From contig JAVKOQ010000018.1 of the NCBI GenBank assembly GCA_031835245.1, positions 335,090 through 399,089 on the forward strand: 64,000 nt of DNA, in the 5' to 3' direction. The notes below the pieces were generated by a model. The model did not search any database. It was not told the DNA's origin and worked only from the letters and a program-made list of their open reading frames with translations. Numbering within the stretch: position 1 is the first letter of the stretch; each line of letters begins with the position of its first letter. Made by a program: the position numbers and the translations under genes. Shown one piece after another: positions 26,991-38,739 of the stretch. Source of the DNA: Balamuthia mandrillaris (Eukaryota > Discosea > Longamoebia > Balamuthiidae).

Positions 26991-27742
26991 AACTGTTTTT
27001 GTTGAAAGACAAAGTCGCTTTATCATTTTCTTAGAGAGATAGAAGAGAGGAGAGAATAATTTCGTTCGTTTGAAGCACTTCTAAAGCAGAGCAGCTTCTT
27101 CAGACAAGGAGGAACAAAAGCTTTCACAGAGAGCAACACCTCTCCTTGGGTGTTGCGGAAGAGGGAGCACAGGGGGCTGTGCGTCAGGTTAAAGCTCAAC
27201 GATGAGGGGATCACCGGATGTGAAAGGGTGGGTAACAGCGCTTCGAGACCAAGGAATCGAACCAACGCGAGGAATTGTCGGGAGAATAGAGGAAGGAGAG
27301 GACGTTAGGAGAGGGCGTTGTTTTTGTTCTATTCCCCAGACAAAGGTGGGGTCCTCGTTGATCTGAGGGTTGAAGTCTAGGAAAAGCCAATCTTTGTTGT
27401 CTCGCTCGAGTTTGTTTTCCCGTTGACTATCATGTGTTGTCTCCCACATTAAGCTTCACACCAAGCTAGCTTTTTGTTTGAAGGGAATGCCTTGTTTAGT
27501 GCTGGAGGTTCGACTATATGTTTCCTTGTTTTGTTGGTTATGTGGTAAAGCTGAAGTTATAGAAACAAGACCAACAAAGTGGCTGCATTGGCCATTTGCC
27601 CTTCGGTTGGTAACCTTTTGGCCATCCTGTTGGTCCATTTGGGAGAGTTTCTCATTTGATTAGCTTATCGACCAGTTCGGCCCTCATGCGTAACACAACA
27701 ATTAAATAATTTATCTTCTTAACTCGGATGAGGAACAATCCA
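26991..27742. other. Convergent intergenic region, 752 bp
   Basis: It separates the 3' ends of the membrane kinase (+) and the type I glycoprotein (-). Short open stretches occur on the minus strand (27189-27449 and 27456-27638) without recognisable domains. A ggttcgattcc-like string on the minus strand (~27250) looks like a tRNA T-arm, but no D-arm or A-box precedes it. Confidence 0.5.
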
Positions 27743-29816
27743 TCAAGTATCTGAAGAATCCACAAGCATACTGTACTCTGCAGTGGACGAGTAGGAATCC
27801 TCCTCTGTAAAGTTCACTGCCCCAAATGCAGCCCTGAAGCGAGCATTCTTTCTCCTCTGCCACACCACCACCCCCACGATCGTACTTGCCACAACACACA
27901 CTGCCACGCCCACACTCGCCGCTACAATTATCACCATCTTCAAATTCACATGGCCGTCATCATCTTTGGTGGTATCCACAAGCACCTGCACGTCCGGGTC
28001 GTATTCCACTAGCTTACCCAATGGCAGGTGGATGAACAACCAAACGCCTCCTTCATCTTCTCCCGTCATGGGCTCGAACCGTGCGTACCCTTCTCGTTCC
28101 TCTCCATCCACCAAAGAGATGTGCAGCAGTCCCACCATCAGTCGTGTATTCTTTGTCGTGAATGTTGTGGAGTTTCGGTTTGTCTCTCCGCCATCACTCT
28201 CATCATCACTCTCGCCGTTGCTTTCCTCCTTAAGGTTGAGGGTTGGTGGGAGAGCGAGATCGGTGAAGTTCAAAGGACCATCCCAACTCGTAACATTCAC
28301 CTTAACTTCCAGAGGCAAGCTCGGTTCTCCATCCTCCCTGGCCATGATTTGGCTTTGCTGGGTCATAGGCCAGCCGAGAATGGAGAGACTCCATTTGTTG
28401 TACCCTGCTAGCACTGTGAAGTTCTCGCTGCCAAAGGTGAACCACGTGTCCTGCTCCACCACGTTGAAGTTCCAATGCACTTCCACCTGCTTCTCTTCTC
28501 CCAAAGCCACATGAAACTCTGCCGTGTTGTTGTCAGGATAGCTGGCATTGTAGCCAGAAGTTTTTGGGAAGGTAAATGTTCGCACAACCTCGCCATTCTT
28601 GTCTCTTTCCGTGATGCTGTGAAAGTGGAACCCAACTCGTTGAGAGATGTGCACCGCCTCATGCTTCTTTGGGACAAGTTGAACGTGAGGAGTGTTGTCA
28701 GGGAACACGCTGGCAGTCGGAGCATCCTTTGGATCGATGGAAGGAGAGTTCGTGTCAATGGTCACAAGACAGGTGGTGTGCTCTTTGGAGAGAGGCAGCA
28801 GCTGAAGCTCATCTTTCCAATCTGCGATACTCAACGTCATAACCAGCTTGCTGCCAATCTTCGCTCGGTTCACCACAGAAGCAAGCAATGCGATGGTGAT
28901 GTTCGCTTGGTTGCCTTGAAGATGTACCTCCTCACCAGAGAGAATGGTGATTTCTTGGCCAATCGTTGCTCCAACCACAGTGATGTTGAGCTTCAATCGA
29001 AGATCGTTTGTTGAGGGTCCGACGGATGGGAAGAGAGTAAGCGGGACGTTGATGACGAAGGGGGTGGGCGATTCTAAAGAGAGGTTAGTGGCGAAGGTAG
29101 GTTGAGCAAAGCCCAACAGAGGAGGCAAGAAGAGGGCCAATGGAAGGCCATTCTTCATCGCTGACGTTCGCAGAAAGACGGCAGGATCCGTGTCACCATT
29201 CAAAGTGAAGTTCAATTGGGAAGTCTCTGCATTCCAGTTTAATGTTTGGTGTGGCACACCTTGCCACTCTCCCTAAAAGAGGTGTTAAGGAGGGACCATT
29301 GAAGAAAGGTAAACGAACGGATTACAAGAAGAACAAGAAAGAACAAGAAACCAGCAAAATAGCAAAACGAAAGGATGACATACCAGAGGGTCACCAGAAT
29401 TAGTGTCCAAAGGCAAATACCAAAGCGTTGGCTTTGTTGCGGATTCCAACAACTTCTTGCAGTCCTCTCTAGCGCTCAGGTCGTATGACACGTTCATTGT
29501 TGGGGCATATGTAGGCGTTTCGGCAAAAAAGATCTCGTGAGGAACAGCACAAGCCATTTGTTGCAGCATAACAGGAGGGTACGGTCGGCTGTAAATCACG
29601 GTACCTTCGCCATAGATGGCCAGACCAACCACATGTGAAGAGGAGAAGGTGCCGTTGCGAAAGACCGAAGAGAAATCTGTAAAGCCAACTTCAGGAAGTC
29701 CGTTCGGCTCAATTCGTTGCTTGATGGGTGCTCCAAGCCTGTTGAACAGCATTGAGGCAAGGGAATGAAGGTAAGGAAATTATTTCTCCGTTTATGGAGC
29801 GAAGAGCTCGAAAGAG

Positions 29817-29866
<50 letters not shown>

Positions 29867-30612
29867 ACCTTGACGCCAATATTTCTTCTCGGTGTGGCGT
29901 GATAGATGAAAGTTGATGCTGCGGATCAAGCCAAAAGTTGTGACCAAACTGCATATAGGTAAACATGGAAAGGCTTGCGCCTGTCCACAAAGGCTCTCGG
30001 AACAACAGGTTATTGCCTTGAATGTTCAAACTTTGCCATTTCGGCCAGTTTAAGTTTTTGAAGGGTGGTAAAGTCACCCAGTTGCCACGAAAGATCAGGC
30101 TTCCTGAAGCGCTGCTGGGAATGCTGAGGCCTCCATCCTTCCAAAAGTTGTTGTAGACAAGGAGAGTCCAAGCGAATGCCTCAGGGCTTTGGAGGATAAC
30201 ATCGCCTCCTATTTCGTTGCCGATCAACTTCAATTGCCCGTTCTCGGGAAGGCTCAACTGCAAGCCACGAGGCATGAAGACGTTCACCAAGGAAGCCACT
30301 GCTTTGGCCTGATGCATGGTGATGGACAAAAATCCTTTGGGAGAGGCGCCACCGCCTACACTGCTGCCCGCTCCACCGAGGTAGATGCTGGTGGACCATG
30401 TGTCGATGGTGATGTTGGTCTCATGAAAGAGAAACTTGCAGGAGTTCAGGTGCAAGGCCTGTCCTTTGGTTTGAAGGATAGTCAACGGCAAAAAACGAGA
30501 GCCTGAGTCATCGGTGAACTCGATGCCCTGTTGACATTCTTGTCAGCAACCGTGCTCAAAGACAGCAAGACCAGGAAAAGAAACAGAGAAAAAATAGGAA
30601 GAGAGAGAGAGA

Positions 30613-30653
<41 letters not shown>

Positions 30654-31083
30654 AAGAGAGAAAGCACGTACATCAAACAGAATGTTTCCGTAAGGATAGT
30701 CAAATTGAAGGGAGCCCGTTTCATTGAGATAGAAAACGAACACCACTCGCTCGCCGGGGACTTGTGCTTGAAAGGAGATCCACAAGTTGTGCAATAAGAG
30801 CCCGGGAGGCACTCTGTACTCTCCCTCCTGCACGTGCACTGTAACGTGCTCGCTATCTCCCACGGCTTCTGGCAGCTCCGCCAAGGAGGGCACGCAGTCC
30901 GAGCCTTTGTGGCACAGGGTGACTGCTATCGGCTCTCCTGCGACCAGCAGCAGAAGCGACGTGCTGACAACCGTCTGGAGTTTGTAGGTTCAGTCAGAGA
31001 GAGCGGAAGCAAAGAGACCAAAACGATGCGAACAAAACGGCAGAAGAAGTACCAACCACCAAGAAAAACGCCACGGAGACCAT
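27743..31083 (-). CDS. Type I membrane glycoprotein with large ectodomain, unknown function
   Basis: Five exons (31083-31060, 30974-30672, 30527-29869, 29738-29384, 29272-27743) give 956 residues. A signal peptide is split by the first intron (MVSVAFFLTVVSTSLLLLVAG). The ectodomain begins with regularly spaced hydrophobic strands and Asn turns (~60-330) that look like a right-handed beta-helix of the pectin-lyase type. It continues with Ig-like beta-rich regions with many N-glycosylation sequons. A transmembrane helix (MVIIVAASVGVAVCVVASTIVGVVV) comes near residue 900, then a ~45-residue cytosolic tail with basic stop-transfer residues and tyrosines. Large single-span proteins of this style are common in amoebae, where they are candidates for adhesion or recognition, but I recognise no named family. 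GA tracts (CT on the coding strand) occupy two introns. Confidence 0.85.
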
Positions 31084-31393
31084 GGTATGGACTTCCGTCA
31101 GTGAAGCGCCTTACTTTCCTCCTTCTTGTCAACCCTTATGCCCCTGATTCCATTGTCAAGCCAACGACCCACCACCACCTGCACTTCATTTACAAGGCAC
31201 GAGGCTATTATAGGACCATTTTGACCGAAAACCGTTGCGCGGTCTGGATTCGCTAATCTAGAATTGATCTCACCTTTGATAATTACGGATGACGTGGTTA
31301 TTTTCTATTTTTGGAAATCGTGACCTCACATGCCAAGTACAAAAAAAAAAGCCACAAGAAAGCACACATACAGGCTTTGATGTTGTGCCTTCG

Positions 31394-34213
31394 ATGAGAG
31401 CGACGGGGTATCCATCTTTTGGGAGCTATGCCTCCTTGGAGCTGACAGGCATCCCTCACGATGAGACGCGTTCGAGCGAGCTGGTAGCCGCCCTCGCCCA
31501 GCAGTTCTTTACGAGGAAGAGCGTGCAGCACAAGCCCCTCGTCCCCGCAGAGAGCGAGGACGACGACGCCGGCCCTTCCTCCTTTCAGCAGCGATGCCAG
31601 GACCTCCATCGGTTGCTGGAACGTACGTAGTCAAGATCGTTGTGCTCTACGTTCTCTCTCTTTGCCCACCCCTTCTCTTCCTTTGTTGTTGGAGTTCTAA
31701 TGCTGAGAAGAACGAAAAGGTGCTTCATTGGGGTACGAGCAGTTCCAGGCAGCTTTGGAGGAGGAGTTTGAACGGCTGGAAACGCGGTATCTCTGCAGGG
31801 ACTGGGACAAGATCAACCTCATGGTGGAGGCCAACAGCCCAAAGCACGAAAGAGAGAGGGAAGCAGCAGAGGGAGCTGTGGGTGAAGTAGATAAAGCGGA
31901 AGAACGAGAACGGGTGGAACATGACGGAGCGAAAAAAGAACAGGAAAGAGACGCGCCGTCAAACGATGGCGAAGAAGAGAAGGAACAACGCATAAAAGAG
32001 AAGGTAAAGGAACCAGAGTCAAAGAAAAAGAGACGCTCTCGGGACGACATCAAGTGCATGTGGAGGCTGACGGAAGAGAACCAGGACCGGCTGCTCTCCC
32101 GTCACAGGATAGTGTTTTTGTGCTTCTTTGCTCCTTATTGTCCTTATTGCGTTGAAATGGCAGACGAATTTGAGTGCCTTGCTGAGGTTAGTTCTTCTCT
32201 CTCTTTTTATTCTTCTTGTTTTTTATTCTCCTTCTTCTCCTCCTCCTCCTCCTCCTCCTCCTTCATCTTCATCTTCATCTTCATCTTCATCATCATCATC
32301 ATCATCATCATCATCTTCTTCTTCTTCTGTTACTCTGTTAATTCCTACAATCTTCCTAATGGGTTCCTTATATAGTGGCTACAACAACCAGAACAGAAAA
32401 GGATGGATGCTATATGTTGTGTCGCCGATGGCACAACAGACCACAAACTTGCTGCAACCTACTGCGCCACCAGTTTTCCTTCGTTAATCTTATTCAGGTG
32501 CTATTCTGCTCTCTCTTTTTGTTTCTATGTCTTTGTTCCTTATCTCCGTTTGTGTTAGAAATGGAAAGCTTGTATCACGGTATCCTCAAAACGCAAAACG
32601 AACAGCTGAAGCCTTTCTCAACTTCATTCAACAGTAACTCTCGATTCTACCTCCTACTTGCTTGTTCTCGCACTTGCTAATTCATTATTGCTTGGCTGAA
32701 TAGGGAAGAACAGGACAGTAAAGCTTCTGCTCATGATAAAGCAGAGGAACTTTGGAAGATGGCCTTGGAAAGATGGCGCATCTATAAACTGCACAAAGAA
32801 TTGCAACCAAAGAGACAAGAAAGAGTTAGTCACTTGATGATAGAGGTATTCTTTAGTTGTTTCCTTAGCTTATTAATTTTTCGTTCTTACACTCTCCCAC
32901 GCTCCTTCTTCTTTCATAATGACCAGGCATTGAAGTGTCACGATGAAGAATCCTGTTCACGTATCCGTCGGCCATTGGGGCCAGAACACCCACCGCCTAC
33001 CATCTTCTTTTTAGGAGGAGGGATGGGAGCTGGCAAGACCACGGTTTTGCAACAAACCTTAGCTAAGACGCCATTCTTAGAAGCATATGGCTCTCAAGTT
33101 GTGACGTAAGTACACGGTCAGTCATCAATTGCGGTTTCTCTTTCGTTGACATTCTCCATATCTTTGTATGGTCTCTCCTGCCCTATTCTACTTTTCCTTC
33201 TTTACTATACCATAGAGTACAAGCTGATACGTTTAAGGAGAACGACCCTATCTATAAAGCCCTTAAACGGCGGGATGGACATAACTATTATTCTGCAGGA
33301 GCGGTTGTGCATGAGTGGTCCACGCAGACTGCTGAAGAGCTTTTCTTGTCTGCTGTGTTGGCACGGAGAGATATCATCTTTGATGGGACGATGACTTGGA
33401 AGCCTTTCGTGGAACAATGTGTGGCCATGGTGAGAGATAACCAACATGTCTACAAGCGAGGACCAGGGATTGTTCTGAACGACGATGGAAAAGGTGACCA
33501 TGCTTTTCCTCCTCCACCTTGGTTTTTTATTTTTATTATTTTTATTTTTTTTTTTTTCCTTACGTGCTGCCTCTTGAAGTGATCAAAGAGCAGTATTGGG
33601 AGATTGTGTCTTCGTGCTCTGAGATGATACCTTACCGTATCGAGGCGGTGGCTGTTGCTGTTTACCCTCACATCGCCACCAAACGAGGTACCGGTCTTTG
33701 TTTGCTTGCTTCAGCATTTTCCATCCTCTTTGTAGACTGAATGCATACCTGCCTTCGTTAACAGCTATCCTACGTCGTTTTCGTGATGGAAGAGACGTTC
33801 CTTTCCAACGACAACTTCGTTCCCACAAGCTGTTTTGCGCCAACTTTGCGGACTATTTATCCCTGTTCGACTCTGCATCACTCTACGAGAACAACGGAGC
33901 CACTCCTCACCTCATTGCAAGAAAAGACGCCAAAGACGGACCTGCGCTTTGGACCAGCGACGAGGCGTGGCCTTGGTTTCGGGATGTGAAACACATCAAC
34001 ACGGAAGCCACCAACATAAAACAGCTCTATTGGTTGGAAGAAGAAGAAAACAAAGGGTGCGGAGAGGAGAAGAAAGAAACAGAAAAGGGAAGCATGGACA
34101 GACCAGAGTTTTGGAGGGAGGTGTGCAAGGAAGCCTTGAGCGAAGATGTGCCCTCCGAACGACGACAACAACTTTATCAGCTGCTGGGCACTGAACTAAG
34201 TCACGCAAAATAG
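31394..34213 (+). CDS. Thioredoxin-like domain fused to zeta-family P-loop kinase domain
   Basis: Nine exons (31394-31622, 31720-32186, 32376-32497, 32559-32633, 32704-32845, 32927-33105, 33216-33493, 33580-33687, 33765-34213) give 682 residues. The N-terminal ~200 residues are helical and highly charged. A thioredoxin-like domain follows, with active-site motif CPYC (~217-220) after FLCFFAPY, the cis-Pro region TSFPSLILF, and a final NGKLVSRYP..R strand. A P-loop kinase domain resembling the zeta superfamily follows: Walker A GGGMGAGKTT (~375), ADTFKENDP, HEWS, and the DGTM strand. Bacterial zeta proteins phosphorylate UDP-N-acetylglucosamine, but eukaryotic homologues of this fold are mostly uncharacterised and need not be toxic. 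No antitoxin-like partner gene is adjacent. The pairing of a redox CxxC domain with a small-molecule kinase suggests redox control. There is no signal peptide. Confidence 0.8.
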
Positions 34214-34475
34214 CGACAGGGAGATGCAACGGAACACTACTAACACTCCGCGCAAACTCCGACACTTTCAAAGAAAAATAGAACAATAGTGTTATTCCCT
34301 CTCTCTCTGCCGACCCAAAATAACAAAAGAGAACGAGTCTCGTGGGAGAAGAAAAAGACCAGTAACGTGCAAGAAAAGTTTGAAGGGAAAAGGTTGTCTA
34401 TGTTCAAAACTTACAACACAACATCAGCGTAACAATAAATAAATAAGTTGGAGAGTTTGGTGTAGTTTTTTGTCT

Positions 34476-34676
34476 TTAGAAGAGGAAAGACTTGAGGATG
34501 GCAGCAGGGCTTCCGTCCTCCTCGCTGTCCTCGCTGTTGGAAACGCTGTCGCTGTCGGGGAAGCTGCCGTCGTCGCTGCCGTCAAAGCCGGAGCTCTCGC
34601 TGGATTGGGCCTGAGCGAAGGCGAAGAACAGGGCGATGAGGGCCAAGACGAAGAATAGGGCAGTGGTGAACTTCAT
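34476..34676 (-). CDS. Small secreted acidic peptide (66 aa)
   Basis: A single exon begins MKFTTALFFVLALIALFFAFAQAQ, a textbook signal peptide with a probable cleavage site after AQA. The mature part is ~42 residues, very rich in Ser, Asp and Glu, ending PAAILKSFLF. On the minus strand a TATA-like tatttaaat lies ~90 bp upstream of the ATG (near 34765), which is unusual clarity for this window. It has no cysteines, so it is not a typical disulphide-stabilised effector. The acidic Ser-rich body with a hydrophobic C-terminus could be a cyst-wall/coat peptide or a processed signal, but I recognise no family. Confidence 0.7.
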   Translation of the reverse strand: MKFTTALFFVLALIALFFAFAQAQSSESSGFDGSDDGSFPDSDSVSNSEDSEEDGSPAAILKSFLF

Positions 34677-35112
34677 TTTATGTGTGTGTAGTAAGGCGGT
34701 AAAAGAGTTTTTGTTTTTGTTGTTGTTATAGAAGAAGTGAATAAAAAGCCTGGGAAAGGATTTAAATAGTTGGGAGGGGAAAGGACAGAAATGGCGGGGA
34801 ACAGTTCGTTAGGCAGGGCAATTCTGGGCTTTTTCTTGAAGCTCTGGTAATTAATTTATCCGAAAATGACCCGATTGGATGTAATATATCTATTTCTTGT
34901 TATGGAGTTTTCGTGGCCGTTCCTCATTGGCGTGCACTTGCATTTATTTTTGGTGCATGCCTTTTTTCGCTTTTGGTTATATAGCGATATTAAGGACGAA
35001 GGCAGGTGCGTTGCGTTTGTTGTGATCACAAGCATAACAGAGATTGACAAGAAGGAAATGTACAGATAGCGGAGTTGCGGAGAGATAGAGGATGGAGAGG
35101 GAGGAAGGGAGG

Positions 35113-35160
<48 letters not shown>

Positions 35161-35186
35161 AAGAATCGTGATGGCGAGAGATTTTG
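34677..35186. other. Intergenic with GA tract
   Basis: It lies upstream of the secreted peptide (-) and downstream of TAF11 (-). A (GA)n run at about 35110-35158 falls in the probable TAF11 3' UTR. I see no other gene. Confidence 0.5.
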
Positions 35187-35414
35187 CTAAGAGGGAAAGA
35201 AACTCCGTTTGGGAGGGACGCTTTGAGGCACAAGCCCGTTTTGTTTGAGCCGGCGATACGCCTCTCGAAGATGACGTGGTCGTATTGGGCCGATGTCTTG
35301 CCACTCGTCCATCACGGTCCGCGCTGTTGTTGGTACATTTTATCAGAACATAGTAATAAATAATGTAGAGACAAAAGAGAAGAGAAAAGAGAAGCAGATT
35401 AGTGATGACACAGT

Positions 35415-35448
<34 letters not shown>

Positions 35449-35523
35449 GGAGAATGAATGAGAGAAGAGGACGGGTTGAGAGAACGCTGAACAATAGAGC
35501 GATGATAGTGATGACACAGTGGA

Positions 35524-35566
<43 letters not shown>

Positions 35567-36663
35567 TGAATGAACGAATGAGAGAAGAGGACGGATTGAG
35601 AGAATGCTGAACAGTAGAGCGATAATAGTGCGATAAAGAGAAGAGTTGATTCCTGACCTGTTTCAACCAGCTCGCCAACGAATATCTTGGCAACGCCGGA
35701 CATTACAATGGCTGACTTGAGACTGGCATTCCCTCCTGACACGTTGTTCATCAACTGAATATTATCGTTATGGAACGAATAGCAGGAACAGGCACAGTAA
35801 CACCTGATTAGATAATACAGCAGCAAGAAGAGAGCAAGAAAAAAAAAGAACACACGCAAAAAAGGAGGTAACTTACCCTTCGAACGGTATTCTTGCTGAA
35901 GCCAGAGCGGCGGTACACTTCATATCGGTCTTTTTGCTCCTCATTAAACTGATCCATCAGTAACCTGAAAAGAAAACAACAGAAGTGTGAGTGAAGTGAA
36001 GAGGAACGCACAAACAGCAAAAAAGAAGGAAACCAACTTGACTGTTTCTTTGGCGACACGCTGTCTCTCTGCTTCATCCTCGCTGCTCTCACTTTCCTCC
36101 TCTTCCTCGTCCTCTTCCTCTTCCTCGTCCTCTTCTTCATCCTCGTCCTCGCCTTCTCCCTCGTCCTCGCCTTCCCCGTCCTCCTCCTCGTTGACCTTCC
36201 TTTTCTTGGCGCCTTTCTCCCCTCCCCCTTCCTCCTCTTCCTCCTCCTCTTCCTCATCGTCCTCATCATCAAAAAGATGTTTTCTTTTTCGCTGCGTTTG
36301 CTTTTTTCTCTGTGCGGTGCCGCCCGTCTTCTTCTTTGCTGGTGCTTTGCTTGTAGTAGAGGTGGAGGCGGAGGTGATGGAAGCCACTGTCGGAGCTGCC
36401 TCTGGAGCTACACTTGCAGAAGAAGAAGCGCTTGCGCTGATGGGGGAAGAAGAAGCTGCCTCTGAATTACCGCTGCTGGAGGAACTTCCCGCTCCGCCTC
36501 GGCCACCTCCTCCCCGCCCTCTGCCACGCCCTCGCCCACGGCCCCGTTTGGGAGGTTCGGAGCCATCCTCTCGCTTCCGCTTGGGTTTTGGCGGCTCCAA
36601 AGGGTTCTTCCTCGGTCTTCCTCTCGGGGCTGGCGTTTTGAAAGGCAAGCCTAAGCCATCCAT
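35187..36663 (-). CDS. TAF11: Transcription initiation factor TFIID subunit 11
   Basis: Exons 36663-36038, 35964-35877, 35754-35658 and 35323-35187 give 315 residues. The C-terminal half is the TAF11 histone fold: [21 protein letters not shown], then LMNNVSG...[20 protein letters not shown] and [25 protein letters not shown], matching the signature with the conserved AMSGxxKxFVGE and the PLxPxHxREAxRRL block. It pairs with TAF13 inside TFIID. The N-terminal ~210 residues are unusual: proline/basic AT-hook-like RGRPRK, an RGRGRG run, Ser/Ala-rich stretches, KKRK-type nuclear signals and a long Asp/Glu block. The third intron carries duplicated (GA)n blocks (35415-35455 and 35525-35560). Confidence 0.95.
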
Positions 36664-36699
36664 CTTCTTCCTCTTCTTCTTCCTTCTTTCTTTCTTGCC

Positions 36700-36800
36700 A
36701 CGGAAGCTGACGTCAGAAAGGCGGGATATGATGTCAGCATCGAGCTGATGTCACCCTGGGAAGACCGCTGACGTCAGAAGATAGCCCATGACGTCAGCAG
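36700..36800. promoter_or_regulatory. Cluster of five CRE-like bZIP sites in a bidirectional promoter
   Basis: tgacgtca occurs at 36708, 36769 and 36789, and the one-base variant tgatgtca at 36729 and 36746, all within 90 bp between the TAF11 start (36663, -) and the small membrane-protein start (36876, +). These match the CREB/ATF palindrome. This density does not occur elsewhere in the window. Confidence 0.7.
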
Positions 36801-36875
36801 AGACCTGACTGCTTGCTGCTGACCTATCGCTCACAGCAGCCAAAAAAAAAAGTAGCGACCGCAAAGAAGTGTAAC

Positions 36876-37352
36876 ATGGCGGAGGAGCCAAAGGAATTGC
36901 CCAAGAACGACCGAACAGCTGATCTTTCCACGGTGTGGAAGGAGGTTAACGAATGGGCCAACACAAAGTATGTCTTTTACCCCGCTTGGCTTTATTTTAT
37001 CCATTTTGTTTTGTTCCAAATGACAAAAAAAACCTCAGTGAGCAACTTTTTGTCTCACAAAAAAATCACCTCTCGTTTTCACTGCCCTGAAGCCAAAACT
37101 CGTTGAGTTTGGCAGACAGGAACTCAGTGTCGCAATGTAGAGTGAGCACACTCCAGGGTACGGTGGTTGGAGGAGTCATAGGGTCTGGCTTAGGCTATAT
37201 GTTGACTCGAAGTGCGTCCCTCTTACTCTTTTGCATTAGATAGGAAGCGAGCTTGAAGGCTCACCCCCTTTTTCTTTTTTCAATTTTTTCCAGCCTTTGA
37301 AAAGCCAAACACTGCTGGTATGATGCAGCCTCCACCTTCTCTTTTCAGCTGA
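36876..37352 (+). CDS. Small single-span membrane protein (80 aa)
   Basis: Exons 36876-36967, 37120-37211 and 37294-37352 give exactly 81 codons. A soluble start (MAEEPKELPKND) leads to a helix, then a probable transmembrane segment GTVVGGVIGSGLGYMLTR with a GxxxG-like Gly ladder, and a short Pro-rich tail. Size and the CR-x-S...G..G pattern recall small inner-mitochondrial-membrane assembly proteins, but I cannot assign a family. The exon choices rest on frame continuity and consensus acceptors, so the model is provisional. It shares the CRE-rich promoter with TAF11. Confidence 0.55.
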
Positions 37353-37366
37353 TTTTTTTCGCTAAC

Positions 37367-38739
37367 ATGGCCCGTTTAGACGTGGCGCCTGGTGCTACTA
37401 AACGTCCTTTAGCCACCGCTTTAAACATGTTTATTACCCTTGCTGGTACTTTTAAGCTTCTCGCCTCTGCGCGCTCTCTTCCTCTCTTCCTCTCTATTCT
37501 TTCTCTCTCTCTCTCTCTATCCGCATAATTATTTCCGTCCGCCCCAGAAAGTAAAATGGGACCGGAACTATAAGCGTTATGCAAAAGTGAATTTCTCTTC
37601 TTACCAGAAGAAATGGCGAACAGGCTCCTCATTGAAAGAGGGTAACGAACAGCGTCATTGCTATTCTTTACTCCACAAGAGCTCTTCCCACAATTCTCTC
37701 GCTCTCTCTCTCTTCCTTTTATACCCTTTCTTCCCGATGCTTGTGCTTAATGCTTTTGTAAGTGTTTGGGTACAGCGGCATGTCATTGGGTAGCGACATC
37801 GCGAAACGGTCTTGTATACTTAAGTTTGCAGCATTACCGACTCCCTTAGGCCAGCGTACTCGCCAAATGTGCGTTATTTCTCTTTTTTTTTTTTTTTGTT
37901 CTCCATTGCTAACATCTTAGACTGTTGTATTACTTGCGGCATTAACCAGATGTATGGACCATCGCTTGCCTCTTCCAATGTAAGCATAAACCTCCTCCCC
38001 CACGCTTCTCTCTCCTCTCCCCTCTCCCTCAGTATGACGTATTCACGTTCAGTGATTTCGCAGTATGCCAAAACCTCAGAGCCCAGTAGGAACTGAGGGC
38101 AGAGGAAGCTTTGAGCTTTCTGCAGAGGAACCGCCAACCTACGACGAGCCAACCTATACGCACGACGAGCCCACTCCCGTTCCTCGTGCGGCTAGCTCTC
38201 CGGGTTATACTCCTCGCCAGGAGGAGGAAGAAATGAGGACTCCTTCCTCAGATACCTACGACTATAGCGGCAAGGAGGGAGATGATTGGTTCCAGCGCAG
38301 GGGCACAGAGAAGGAAATCGCTACTGCGCGAGGAGACGAGGAGCCTTATGAGGCCGAGGCTGCTGCTCCTCCGCTAGCAACGCGCGCTCAGCGACATCGA
38401 CGAATGGAGCGCCATCCTCCAAGAGAGAGAGCCGCTGCGCGAAGGCATGATGACCACCAGTACGAGTATGATATTGAAGAGGAGGAGGAGTTCCGAGAAG
38501 GGGAGGATGAGCTTGAGGCAAGGGAAAGGAGGAGGCGGCTGCGTCGGCGGAGACGGGAGCGTGGGCACAGAAGAAGAGCAAAACCCGGCGAGGTCGAGGA
38601 CATCGAATCTTACCCTGGGCCAGAGGCTGAGTTTTACTACGGGGATCAACCTTCCCTGAAGGAAAGCACCGCCCCACCCAAACGGCGCGTGAGGACCAAC
38701 GAGTATGGCGACGTGCTTGAGGTTGGCACTCGTCCCTGA
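37367..38739 (+). CDS. Uncertain multi-exon gene with a charged disordered C-terminal region
   Basis: A likely first exon starts at 37367 (MARLDVAPGATKRPLATALN) and can join an exon at 37552-37641 (VKWDRNYKRYAKVNFSSYQKKW). Middle exons between 37700 and 38060 are not resolved. The last exon is clear, about 38063-38739: Pro/Glu-rich, with repeated TYDEPTYTHDEPTP, a Tyr/Asp-rich segment, and a strongly alternating acid/base region (EEEEEFREGEDELEARERRRRLRRRRRERG in composition), ending DVLEVGTRP. It is probably an intrinsically disordered nuclear or membrane-tail protein. The first ATG is only 15 bp after the preceding stop, so the exons may belong to one gene. Confidence 0.4.

Noticed and set aside
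27230-27265. tRNA-like T-arm (ggttcgattcc) on the minus strand
   Set aside because: No A-box, D-arm, anticodon arm or acceptor stem could be paired around it.
33000-33060. A bacterial-style toxin/antitoxin pair
   Set aside because: The zeta-like P-loop domain is one module of a nine-exon gene, and no small antitoxin gene lies next to it.
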